From an uncultured Sulfitobacter sp. (GTDB taxonomy: Bacteria; Pseudomonadota; Alphaproteobacteria; Rhodobacterales; Rhodobacteraceae): a stretch of DNA of 64,000 nt. Below are positions 52,034 to 60,428 of this stretch, piece after piece (the first letter of the stretch is position 1; every line of letters begins with the position of its first letter). A program made the position numbers and the translations under genes. The DNA is taken from contig CALFWM010000029.1 of the NCBI GenBank assembly GCA_937928635.1, positions 20,705 through 84,704 on the forward strand, given 5' to 3'. The notes beneath the pieces are model-generated. The model was not told where the DNA came from. It did not search any database and saw only the letters and a list, made by a program, of their open reading frames with translations.

Positions 52034-53629
52034 TCAGGAGTTTGCAGGCTCTGAAATCCACACTTCTACGCGACGGTTGATGCGACGGCCGGTTTCATTG
52101 CTGTTGCAGGAAGACGGGGCCACTTCACCAAAGCCAGACGATGACATCTTTACAGATGCAAGGCGATCACCACCAATTTTTGACAGCTGATCCATCACCT
52201 GCTTGGCGCGACGTTCAGACAGGCTGCGGTTGCTGCCAAAGGCGCCAACGTTGTCGGTAAAGCCAACAAACATGACTTCCGTACCTTCGGGGGAGGCCTC
52301 AAGATAGCTTATCAGACGCTCCATATCGAGCAACGCACGCTCATCCAGACGCGAAGACCCGGTTCTGAAACGAATTGTTGTGGACAGACGGTCATAGTTG
52401 GCCATCAAGCCGAGCATTTCGCGCATGACACCGCCTTCAAACGCATCCACGTCTGAGGTGAGCAGGGCACGGGCACGGTTGCCATCCAGAGACATTTCTG
52501 TGCGATCCACGCCCAGACCGATAAAGCCGGCCTTTTGGATTACGTCATCCGCGTCAGAGGATTTCGTGAATGTCATGAAGTCCTGATAGGCGTCGCTTTC
52601 TACGTCGGTGCGGTTATAAAGATACAAACGACGCTGAAGTGCGTATTCTTCGGTACGGGCCGAGAATGCATCGGGGACCATCTTGATCCCGCATTCGTTG
52701 ACCAGTGGCAGGGCTTTTGCGCCGCGCTGGAACGCATAGGATACAAAGCCGATTGCATTGGGATCCTCGTTGACCGCGGCGGCCATTGCCGTGTTGTTGT
52801 CAATCACAGTCGCAGAAGCGGCAACCGGTTTTGCTTTGCCGCCGTTGACAGCATTCTGGAACACAGAACGCGTGCCCGAACCATCCTGACGATCAAATAA
52901 CGTGATTTCCGCGTCGGTGCCGCCAACCTGTTTCCAGTTGGTGATCTTGCCGGAGAAGATACCCGAAACCTGTTCCATTGACAGTTCCTGGACCTTGTTT
53001 TCCGGGTGTACGATGACAACAAGGCTATCGACCGCGACGATATGTTCCTGGCTTGGCGAGATCATGTTGCCCGCACCATCCGCCTTGAGCGCGCGCGCTT
53101 CTGCAGGTTTGATACGGCGCGACGACATGCCGATCTGTGTTTCTTTGGACAGCAGTTTCTTGAACGCGTCCCCGGAGGAGGTGGAGCTTACCAGGAAGCT
53201 GCCCATTGGATCACCAAAGCCCTGATCACCCACCATCTCCGCGATCAGCTCACCTTCTGTTGCGGTGGCAGTCACGGTGCTTTCTGCGTCGTTAAAGGCG
53301 GCATAGCCTTCCAGCAGCAATGGCATCATGCCAAGGCCCACTGTGTCAGAGCCCGCGATGATGACGTCTGCGGTGGCTGTTTCAAAAACGGGGCATGCCT
53401 CGCCTTCGCAGCGCACGCGCTCCGCAGAGATGCGCAGTTCACCCAGACCGGTCTTAATAAGATATGCGTTTTCCTCAAATGCCAGAAATTCACCAACAAC
53501 GTTCACAGTGCCATCGGCTGATTTAAGTGTAATGTCTTCAGCGATCGCGAATGTCGGTGCAATCAGGGCGCCTGCAACAGCCAGGGCACGCAGGGCGCTT
53601 GTCCCTTTGAGTGCTGTGTGATTGATCAT
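52034..53629 (-). CDS. Exported PstS-like binding domain fused to OmpA peptidoglycan-binding domain (copy 2)
   Basis: The ATG at 53629 behind AGGAGA gives 531 residues; the frame extends to 53695. A signal peptide ends near TFAIAED. The plan matches copy 1 throughout: a short N-terminal domain ending CEGEACP, a PstS-like domain (IIAGSDTVGLGMMPLLLEGY, FSGKITNWKQVGG, FDRQDGSGTRSVF) and an OmpA domain (TIRFRTGSSRLDERALLD, FVGFTDNVGAFGSN, NRRVEVW). The GSGTR loop resembles the phosphate-contact loop of PstS. It is a separate transcription unit, with 228 bases upstream and a hairpin downstream. Confidence 0.9.
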   Translation of the reverse strand: MINHTALKGTSALRALAVAGALIAPTFAIAEDITLKSADGTVNVVGEFLAFEENAYLIKTGLGELRISAERVRCEGEACPVFETATADVIIAGSDTVGLGMMPLLLEGYAAFNDAESTVTATATEGELIAEMVGDQGFGDPMGSFLVSSTSSGDAFKKLLSKETQIGMSSRRIKPAEARALKADGAGNMISPSQEHIVAVDSLVVIVHPENKVQELSMEQVSGIFSGKITNWKQVGGTDAEITLFDRQDGSGTRSVFQNAVNGGKAKPVAASATVIDNNTAMAAAVNEDPNAIGFVSYAFQRGAKALPLVNECGIKMVPDAFSARTEEYALQRRLYLYNRTDVESDAYQDFMTFTKSSDADDVIQKAGFIGLGVDRTEMSLDGNRARALLTSDVDAFEGGVMREMLGLMANYDRLSTTIRFRTGSSRLDERALLDMERLISYLEASPEGTEVMFVGFTDNVGAFGSNRSLSERRAKQVMDQLSKIGGDRLASVKMSSSGFGEVAPSSCNSNETGRRINRRVEVWISEPANS

Positions 53630-53857
53630 GACGTTCTCCTCTATGTTTTGCTCGACACATCTATGAACAGTGAAATAAGAAAGCCTGTTGTTCATGACGT
53701 GCGTCTCAGATCAAAATCGTGAGGAATTTTTCGCCTTTGCTTGGGGCGAAACTGAGGCAACTTTTCGGTTAATGGATGGTTAAAGAAGGCGACTCAGGCC
53801 GCAATTCTACCTTGGCAAGAACAATTTGTTCAAAATGCTTCTGTTACGTCACAAAGG

Positions 53858-54616
53858 TTAATTTGCGCGATAAAAGGAATGCTGTGCGAGGCCAATCTGG
53901 CCTGTGGGCACCGAAAACAGAATCGCATCCTCACCAAAGTCCGCCAGCCCCAGCGTGGTGCCCTGTTCCAACACATCAGCGAACAATGTCAGGGAGGGGT
54001 CGCTGTGGGAGGCACAGGCCTCCGCCCGGGTTTTCAGAAAGCCCGACAACTGCGTGCTCAACACGATCTTGAGCTGCGCAAGGTCCGCATTGTTGCCAGT
54101 CATATCCTTGCTGACCCGATTGGTGAGCCGGATTGTTGCTAAAAAACTGTCGTTCATCCGGTTTACGAAACGCTCAACCGGGGGGGCGTTGGGGTCATCC
54201 ACCACACGGCCAAGGGCCGCGTTCAGCTGACCGACGGAAACCCGGTCAGACATATTGGCGTCCTGCGCGGCCACTGGCCCATGGGCTACCCGCAAGGTCG
54301 TGGCGTTTGTTGCGAATGCCTCCAGCACCTGTGCGGCGGCCACGGTCAATGCGCGATCATCCGGGTCCAGCGGGCGGTCAAGCACCCCGTCGGGCGCACC
54401 AGAGGTGATCTTGTGCAACCGCCGCCCGGTCACCAAAACGGTCAGGTGGTCAGTGTCGGTGCGAAACGTCAGGCGCGCGGCCAGTACGGTGCTGTCAATT
54501 TCATCCAGAATCGTGGTCAGCGCTTCGGAGGGGTCCAGCACACGGGCACCATCGACAAATTCGGGGGTTTCACTGGCAAGGGCTGCAAGTCGGGCGGCAA
54601 AGGCGGCATGGGTCAT
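53858..54616 (-). CDS. Conserved-looking protein of unknown function, last gene of the kinase-GTPase run
   Basis: The ATG at 54616 overlaps the TGA of the preceding gene, giving 252 residues (MTHAAFAARLAALA); the frame opens further up at 54703. I do not recognise a family. The sequence is soluble, alpha/beta in character and without a signal peptide. The first half has a strand-rich patch (LAARLTFRTDTDHLTVLVTGRR cut short here as TFRTDTDHLTVLVTG). The second half is helical (FVNRMNDSFLATIRLTNRVS). The translational coupling to the 122-residue protein and co-direction with the GTPase genes suggest a cytoplasmic accessory subunit. Confidence 0.75.
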   Translation of the reverse strand: MTHAAFAARLAALASETPEFVDGARVLDPSEALTTILDEIDSTVLAARLTFRTDTDHLTVLVTGRRLHKITSGAPDGVLDRPLDPDDRALTVAAAQVLEAFATNATTLRVAHGPVAAQDANMSDRVSVGQLNAALGRVVDDPNAPPVERFVNRMNDSFLATIRLTNRVSKDMTGNNADLAQLKIVLSTQLSGFLKTRAEACASHSDPSLTLFADVLEQGTTLGLADFGEDAILFSVPTGQIGLAQHSFYRAN

Positions 54617-54981
54617 GACGATTGCGCCCCCACATCCGGTGCCAGACAGGCTCGTGCGGCTGCCAGAAACGGTTCCAGCGCAACCGACGGACGGCACATG
54701 CAAATCAGGGCATCCGTTGGTTCATCCGGCGCGCGCAGGTAGATGAAAACAGCCGTATCATCAGCCTTGATCGCGCTGTCACAAGGCAAGGCGCCCAGCG
54801 GCGGCGCTGTGGCACTGCCCAAGGTCAGGGAGGCCTCAACACAAAGTTCATCCAAAGCCTCGCGCGGAAACGCGTCGCCTGAATTGGTCAGCAGCGTGAT
54901 ACCTGTGTCGATATCCGCATAAGCTGCGATGAAACAATCCGGGTATGCCGCAGTCAACCCGTCCAGATCTTCGGTCCGCAT
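54613..54981 (-). CDS. Small protein of unknown function in the kinase-GTPase run
   Basis: 122 residues, no signal peptide, no membrane helix. The pattern (CFIAAYADIDTGITLLTN, AVFIYLRAPDEPTDALICMC) suggests a compact alpha/beta fold reminiscent of roadblock/LC7 or profilin-like GTPase partner proteins. Such a fold would suit a locus full of GTPases, but I cannot assign it. It lies 105 bases after the second dynamin-like gene and overlaps the next gene by four bases. Confidence 0.7.
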   Translation of the reverse strand: MRTEDLDGLTAAYPDCFIAAYADIDTGITLLTNSGDAFPREALDELCVEASLTLGSATAPPLGALPCDSAIKADDTAVFIYLRAPDEPTDALICMCRPSVALEPFLAAARACLAPDVGAQSS

Positions 54982-55086
54982 GACTATTCTCGTGCCTCGT
55001 GCGTGTTTTTCTTGCCTAAGACATCATCTAAGGCATCACGTGCGCAAGAGCCAGAAAAAGAGCGCCGGTAGCGGTCAGATGTTCAG

Positions 55087-55983
55087 TCAGGCGCGCATGG
55101 CTTCGGGCCGCGCGTGACGTCTTGTGCCGCTGGGTCTGACCCGGCGGGGCACAATTCGGGGTGTGGCGTGGTCCGTTTTAACGGATTCTGGCTCTGCTTT
55201 AGCGGGACCAACGGTTTTCACCGCTGCTTTTTCGGCGCGAAGTGGTGGTATTTCGGCCTCTTGCGCGGTGTCGGCGGGGGCCGCTTCGGTCTTTTCGGGG
55301 TTTGCGAGATCAACGATCATATTTGCCAAATGATCCATCAGTTCTGTGGCACCACTGGCCGTCCAACGGTCATAATCGTCCTGCGCAGCCCAGGCATCGG
55401 TCAGCGAAATCGGGAAAATGCGGTCAAAGTGGGGACCGGCCTCTTTCTTGAGACGGTGCATGACACGGACACGGTCCTGTTCGGACACAACCTTGTCAAA
55501 CCGGGTGGCCAGCAGAATGCTCTTGCGGCGAATTTCTTCTGGCACAATATCCCAGACGGCAGCTTCGGACTGACGCCAGGCCTGTGTGGCATGGGTCAAC
55601 CAGATGACGGCGTTGGCCTCACCCAACATCCGCTCCCACACTTCGGGGTCCATGTTCGGATCAGAAATGCCCGGAAAGTCGATAAAGTCGCATTGATCCA
55701 GAATTTCAGCCTCAATGCACAACCGGATATAAAGCGTATCCTGAAACGCGACCGCGCCCAGATCGTTTATGTCAATCGGCTCTTCTGTGCCATCTGTGGT
55801 GACGCGCATGTGCTGGCCGATCCCTTTGGTCATCCACACGGGCGCGATACGGGTCGCTGTCACCTTTTCGGGCAGCGCGCGCATATTCATCAGCAGGTTG
55901 CACAGGGTGCTTTTGCCGGCGCTGAATTCGCCCATGATTGCGATACGTGGCTTACGCCCGTTTCTACTCAGTTGAGGTGTCAT
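55087..55983 (-). CDS. Dynamin-type GTPase, short form
   Basis: A 298-residue G-domain protein. MGEFSAGKSTLCNLLM is the P-loop, the conserved Thr of switch I lies in EKVTATRIAPVW, FIDFPGISDPN is the G3 DxxG, and LLATRFDKVVSEQD the G4 region (RFDK in place of NKxD). These motifs match bacterial dynamin-like proteins, which act on membranes in pairs. The C-terminal tail is Ala/Pro/Lys rich and basic at its end, possibly for membrane or partner contact. Its ATG overlaps the stop of the long dynamin-like gene by four bases, so the two probably form a heteromeric pair. Confidence 0.88.
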   Translation of the reverse strand: MTPQLSRNGRKPRIAIMGEFSAGKSTLCNLLMNMRALPEKVTATRIAPVWMTKGIGQHMRVTTDGTEEPIDINDLGAVAFQDTLYIRLCIEAEILDQCDFIDFPGISDPNMDPEVWERMLGEANAVIWLTHATQAWRQSEAAVWDIVPEEIRRKSILLATRFDKVVSEQDRVRVMHRLKKEAGPHFDRIFPISLTDAWAAQDDYDRWTASGATELMDHLANMIVDLANPEKTEAAPADTAQEAEIPPLRAEKAAVKTVGPAKAEPESVKTDHATPRIVPRRVRPSGTRRHARPEAMRA

Positions 55984-58085
55984 GCGTCATCTCCCATATC
56001 GTCGTCTTTTTCTATGTCCAGCTCCTCAAAGAGGATGTCGAACAGCTCTTCACGTTCTTCTTGTGTCGTTGTGCCAAACAGGCCGTGCAGGTCTTCGGTT
56101 TTGATCTGCGCCTTGACGCAGATGTCCGCCAATACGCTGCGCTGTTCGCTGAGGAATTCCGTGAGGTTGGCATGGGCCAGAGCGCGAATTTCATCCACCT
56201 GCGTGACCTTGAGGTCATGCAGCATCGGTGAGGTTTCTGCCTCAATCAATTTGCGGAACCCATCGGAATAGGCCCGCCAGCCCTTGCGTTGACCCCACCA
56301 GCTTTTCCACCAGGATGTTTTCACATCCAGAATGATCATCTGGGCAATGGTGACCGGCGGGGGCAGGTCAGGTAAACCGGGTGTTTCAACGCTGAAATTC
56401 TCGGCTGAAACATCAAAAATCTGGCCATAAGCCGTTGTCAGATCGGCAGCCGTGGCCTCCAGCACCTTGGTCTGCTGTTTGGTGAACCGCGAACGCATCA
56501 CCTGATAGGCGGTGCGCATCAACATGCGCAAACCGTCAGCGCTATAGCTCCACACATCGTCTTCGCCGTTATTTTCAAAGTGCTGTAGCAGTGCGGCAAT
56601 GGCGCGTTCCACGTAGCGGGCATGGGCCTGATCGACCCGTTTGCCAAAGCCTGCAAACAATTCGTCCAGCGCGGTGTCGAGCCGTTCTGTGGCGGTGTTG
56701 GCGATGCGGGACATCAACACCTCGATCTGGGTGTTTTCCATGGTCTGGATCTTGTCGCTGTTGGCGCGGATCGTCACGATAGAGGACGACGCCCGCAAGC
56801 CAGACACAAGGTTGGCCGCACGGCGGCGCACACTGGAAAGCGCACGGCACCCAGAGCTTTCAGCGATACGTTCACCCAGCGCGTCAAAAAGTGCAGGCAC
56901 ACCGGATAAGGCCCAGACGGCGCTGCGGTCATCCATCTGGTCGATGCCGGGGATTTCGGCGTAAGTGCTGTAATCTTCAAGGGCGGCCAGGCTGGCCTCT
57001 GGCAGATTATCCAAAGTGCCGTTCAGGGCGGCTTCGCCCCAAATACCACTGCCAAAGATGATCTGCGGGCCAACGGAATCGTCCCGGTTGGTCAATGTGT
57101 TAAGCAGGCTCTCATGGATTTCAGAGATCTGTTGTTGCGGGTTTGCCAATTCGTCCACCCGGTTCACAAAGATCACCACCTGACGTGACTTCACGCTTTG
57201 GATCATGCGAATCAGACCCATATCCACCGCGTTTAGCGCCTGATGGGCTGACAAAACCACGCAGCAAATCTTGCTGTCGCGGATCGAGCGGATGGTGATC
57301 TGTTCGCGCATCATGAACGTGTCGTTCATGCCCGGCGTGTCCCGCAGGCTGACTGCAAGGGGCAGATGTGGCGCGTCAAGGTAGAGCTCAGCAGAGCGGG
57401 TAATATCGGCAAACTGCCCCTGACGGTCCTTCGCGGAGGCGATCTCAAAATCATCGCCCAGACAGACGTAGCGCTGGATCAGATCGTTCGCCAAGGTCTG
57501 ATAACTGTGGGTCTGGCCCAGCAACAATTCAAACTTGCGCCCCAGACGTTCTTTGGTTTTCTCCCGCATTTCTGCGATCTGAACGCGCAAGCGTTCGGCT
57601 TCTTTGTCGGCACCAGTGCGGGCAGACAATTCGCCAATGCGACCACCGTTTTTGACCAGATGATCCCATTCATCTTCGTCAAAAAAGCTAAAGGTGGCGA
57701 CGGGTGCGCCTTCGCTGCGCACGTGACCCAGATGCAGGGACGTCACAACAGAGGTCCATGGGTTCACATCCGCAGGCAACAGGCCGGGACGCCCGGACAT
57801 GGTGTTCACAAGGGTTGTTTTGCCGGATTTGACCTGACCGATAAAAGTGATGGCCGGGGCAAAGGCGTTCAGCTCATGGGTCATGCGCTTGATTTTCTTG
57901 GCCACCTGCGTGCCGCCAATGGCTTCGATATCCGCGAGCGTTTCCTGAAGCTCTTCGATCTGGCCGCGCAATTCCTGCAGGGGGCCCAGACCCTGACGCA
58001 TGAACGCAGGCCAAGAGGCCTGTGTAGACGCCTCTGCTGCGGTCTGATCATCGGCGTATTCGATTACGTCCTTCATCTCGCTCAA
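55980..58085 (-). CDS. Dynamin-family GTPase, long form
   Basis: A 701-residue bacterial dynamin-like protein. ITFIGQVKSGKTTLVNTMSG is the P-loop near residue 80, DVNPWTSVVTSLHLG contains the switch I Thr, LRDTPGMNDTFM is G3 and VIFVNRVDEL is G4 (NRVD). The remaining 350 residues are mainly helical, as in the stalk of dynamin-like proteins. A Trp-rich segment (VKTSWWKSWWGQRKGW) near residue 590 could be a membrane-inserting paddle. The C-terminus is very acidic (DDMGDDA). It is preceded by a 114-base gap that may hold an internal promoter. Confidence 0.9.
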   Translation of the reverse strand: MSEMKDVIEYADDQTAAEASTQASWPAFMRQGLGPLQELRGQIEELQETLADIEAIGGTQVAKKIKRMTHELNAFAPAITFIGQVKSGKTTLVNTMSGRPGLLPADVNPWTSVVTSLHLGHVRSEGAPVATFSFFDEDEWDHLVKNGGRIGELSARTGADKEAERLRVQIAEMREKTKERLGRKFELLLGQTHSYQTLANDLIQRYVCLGDDFEIASAKDRQGQFADITRSAELYLDAPHLPLAVSLRDTPGMNDTFMMREQITIRSIRDSKICCVVLSAHQALNAVDMGLIRMIQSVKSRQVVIFVNRVDELANPQQQISEIHESLLNTLTNRDDSVGPQIIFGSGIWGEAALNGTLDNLPEASLAALEDYSTYAEIPGIDQMDDRSAVWALSGVPALFDALGERIAESSGCRALSSVRRRAANLVSGLRASSSIVTIRANSDKIQTMENTQIEVLMSRIANTATERLDTALDELFAGFGKRVDQAHARYVERAIAALLQHFENNGEDDVWSYSADGLRMLMRTAYQVMRSRFTKQQTKVLEATAADLTTAYGQIFDVSAENFSVETPGLPDLPPPVTIAQMIILDVKTSWWKSWWGQRKGWRAYSDGFRKLIEAETSPMLHDLKVTQVDEIRALAHANLTEFLSEQRSVLADICVKAQIKTEDLHGLFGTTTQEEREELFDILFEELDIEKDDDMGDDA

Positions 58086-58199
58086 TACCTTTTTGTTTTA
58101 TCCCCAGCGCCGACTGGCTGCCCGGGGATTCATTTGGTCCGAAAAGACCGCATCAATTGGTCGAAAATATGTCCGGCAATTGAATTAAATTTGATGGCC

Positions 58200-59432
58200 C
58201 TAGGCCGCCAAAGCGGTCTGGAATCCGCGTTTGAGTTGTAACAGCGCGATGATTGCGTCGTCGCGCCCGGTTTGTGTGCCTTCCATACGCATCAGTTGCA
58301 CCAGATCTTCGGCGTCCTGCGTCATTGCCTGCGCATGGGACACCACGGGGATGTCGGGCAGATCGCTGTCTTCAAGGTGTTCACCAAGCCAGTTGAGGAC
58401 GGCCATGCTGGCATCCAGCACGCTGTCTGTATCGGGGTCTTGTGTGGCAGACAGATCAGTACCGACACCTGACAGGCGCTGCACGGCGGCATCAAATGCG
58501 ATGACAACGGCTTCTGGTGTGCTGCTGTCTTCTTCCACACGAACGGGTGCTGCGTCGGCTTTTGGCGCGGGCTGCGGTTCAGGGTCTGCTTTGACCACTG
58601 GTGCAGGTTGCGGTTTTGCCGTCACCACGGTTTCGGGGTGCATGCGCAACAGCACGTCTGCCTGATCGACAAGATTTTGCCGGCCTGTTTCAATCTCTTT
58701 CAGGATGGTTGAGATCAGCTTCATCCCCCCTGAACTGCGCATCATCTCTTTGTCGACAGACCCGTTTGCGGAGGCTGCATTTGCTTCTTGAACGGACACG
58801 CCCAGGGCATAGGCAAATTCAGCCCCTGCAACATGGTGCAGATCGTTCATGGTGGCGATGCGTGCATCGCCCAGTTGGTCAATCTTTGTGTAAAGCATAA
58901 TGCCGTGATCGCGCATGCGGTCCGGGGTGGTCTGCCACAGAGCGTCCTCGGCATCGCTAAAACCGGTGGTACACCAGATCGCAATATCGGTTTGCTTTGC
59001 GGCCCATTTGATCGCGCGCGCCTGTCCGGTCGGATCGTTGCCCAATCCAACCTCCAGCAGGCTGATCTTGCCCAAGGCGGGCAGGGGGGCGGTGATGCGG
59101 GTCAAAACCGGCTGGATACCCTCGAGGGATGCAGGGTTGGGCAGGCCATCCATTTTGGCGGATTCACCGCTGGCCATGGTAATTTCGGTTTCCTCACCTG
59201 CGCCATATTCAACGCGAATGGTGCCGAGCTCTAACGGATCTGGCACCACTCTGGCTCCGGCCAGCAGGTTCAGCACACCGGTTTTACCCGTGCCGGGCAT
59301 CCCCAACAGCGTGATCCGCGCAGGCGCGGTTAATGTGTCACACAAGGTTTGCGCTTGTGGCACGACACTGTCAGGGAACCTGCCAGCGGCAAGCGCTGCT
59401 GACAGGTTTTCATAGGTTGCATCCATCGCCAT
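58200..59432 (-). CDS. P-loop GTPase-like protein coupled to the PP2C gene
   Basis: A 410-residue protein with an N-terminal G-domain: LLGMPGTGKTGVLNLLAGA is the P-loop, LEVGLGNDPTGQ takes the place of G3, and MLYTKIDQLGD provides a TKxD-type G4. The middle is a Pro/Ala-rich linker (PQPAPVVKADPEPQPAPKAD). The C-terminal 120 residues are helical and end in a coiled-coil-like LLQLKRGFQTALAA. G3 is atypical (GLGND), so hydrolysis may be altered. It starts three bases after the phosphatase stop, implying strict co-translation. It is the third GTPase-like protein of the locus. Confidence 0.83.
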   Translation of the reverse strand: MAMDATYENLSAALAAGRFPDSVVPQAQTLCDTLTAPARITLLGMPGTGKTGVLNLLAGARVVPDPLELGTIRVEYGAGEETEITMASGESAKMDGLPNPASLEGIQPVLTRITAPLPALGKISLLEVGLGNDPTGQARAIKWAAKQTDIAIWCTTGFSDAEDALWQTTPDRMRDHGIMLYTKIDQLGDARIATMNDLHHVAGAEFAYALGVSVQEANAASANGSVDKEMMRSSGGMKLISTILKEIETGRQNLVDQADVLLRMHPETVVTAKPQPAPVVKADPEPQPAPKADAAPVRVEEDSSTPEAVVIAFDAAVQRLSGVGTDLSATQDPDTDSVLDASMAVLNWLGEHLEDSDLPDIPVVSHAQAMTQDAEDLVQLMRMEGTQTGRDDAIIALLQLKRGFQTALAA

Positions 59433-59435
59433 AGG

Positions 59436-60428
59436 TTAATCCGCTCCGACGGCCTTTTTCAGAACCGGGACGTCCAGTTCTTCGGGGCGCGTTTCTGCGG
59501 TGTCATCCACCACAACCACATCCTCCGGTGTTGTGTCTTCCCCGGTTGGTGGGGTCATCGGCACAACGCGGCTGAGGCTTGCGTTACCTTCACTGGCTTC
59601 GCCAATCGGTTTTGGTTTGATCTTACGTTCCACAGGTTTCATGTGGTTCAGCTTGATCACCGAAAACGAGAGGTTGTCCTGTTCAGGATGGTTGAGTTCA
59701 TTGACGGCTTCCAGCAGGTGCCCGGCAATCTCGGCGCTTTTGCGACGGCGATAGCGGTGCAGGATCTTCTGAATCTTGTCTTCACCCAGATATTGCAACC
59801 CGTCCGAGGACAACACCACAATGTCACCCATCCGCAGTTCGTAAGGCTTTAGCGGACAGTCCACCTTGGGGATACGCCCGCCGATGATCACGGAGGTCAG
59901 GCAATGCCGGTCAGGATGATCGCGCCCGGCTTCTTCGCTCAACACACCCTGCTGTACCATAAAGTCAATCTGGGGCGCCATTGAGTGGTCCTCATTCAAC
60001 TGCAACAGTTTGCCGTCGCGCAGAATGTAAAGCGGGCTGTCGCCAACGGACATCCAGAACATCCGGTTTTCCATCAGAATGACGGAGCACAACGTGGCCC
60101 CCATGCTGTAGGCGTCGGGGTTTGTTTCGACGTAGTCCCGGATTGTGGCATTCGCCCCGGACGTGGCTTGCGCCAGATACTGGGGAATGTGGGTTTCATC
60201 TTCGGCAAAGTTGGCCGAGGTGAATTTCAGTTGGGAATAGACCTCTGTCACCACGATCTTGGAGGCCACATCGCCTGCCTCGTGACCGCCCATCCCGTCT
60301 GCAAGCACAGCGATGCCGCTGTCCATGCCGAAAGGAAAGTCTGTTACAATGGAGTCTTCCTGATAGTCGCGCGCACCCTGGCTCAGGCCTGATGCAACGT
60401 CATATCTGGGCTCAGGCGATCGCCACAT
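59436..60428 (-). CDS. PP2C-family Ser/Thr protein phosphatase
   Basis: I use the ATG at 60428 (MWRSPEPRYDVASG), which overlaps the FHA gene by 17 bases, giving 330 residues; the frame opens at 60479. The metal-binding motifs are ARDYQEDSIVTD, VLADGMGGHEAGDVAS and LSSDGLQYLGEDK, the standard PP2C/Stp set with manganese or magnesium. The last 90 residues form a Pro/Thr/Glu-rich tail (VPMTPPTGEDTTPEDVVVVD). It should dephosphorylate targets of the neighbouring kinase. Confidence 0.93.
   Translation of the reverse strand: MWRSPEPRYDVASGLSQGARDYQEDSIVTDFPFGMDSGIAVLADGMGGHEAGDVASKIVVTEVYSQLKFTSANFAEDETHIPQYLAQATSGANATIRDYVETNPDAYSMGATLCSVILMENRMFWMSVGDSPLYILRDGKLLQLNEDHSMAPQIDFMVQQGVLSEEAGRDHPDRHCLTSVIIGGRIPKVDCPLKPYELRMGDIVVLSSDGLQYLGEDKIQKILHRYRRRKSAEIAGHLLEAVNELNHPEQDNLSFSVIKLNHMKPVERKIKPKPIGEASEGNASLSRVVPMTPPTGEDTTPEDVVVVDDTAETRPEELDVPVLKKAVGAD

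Noticed and set aside
48019..53629. Phosphate ABC transport operon (pst)
   Set aside because: The PstS-like domains are fused to OmpA domains and no PstA, PstB, PstC or PhoU gene lies nearby.
53728..53753. Terminator hairpin (TTTCGCC/GGCGAAA) between the unknown 252-residue gene and PstS-OmpA copy 2
   Set aside because: The stem is short and no T run follows on the minus strand, so I could not support it as a terminator.
54277..54286. Another parS copy
   Set aside because: Only the 10-base GCCCATGGGC core is present, inside a gene of the GTPase run, without the TT/AA arms shared by the other three copies.
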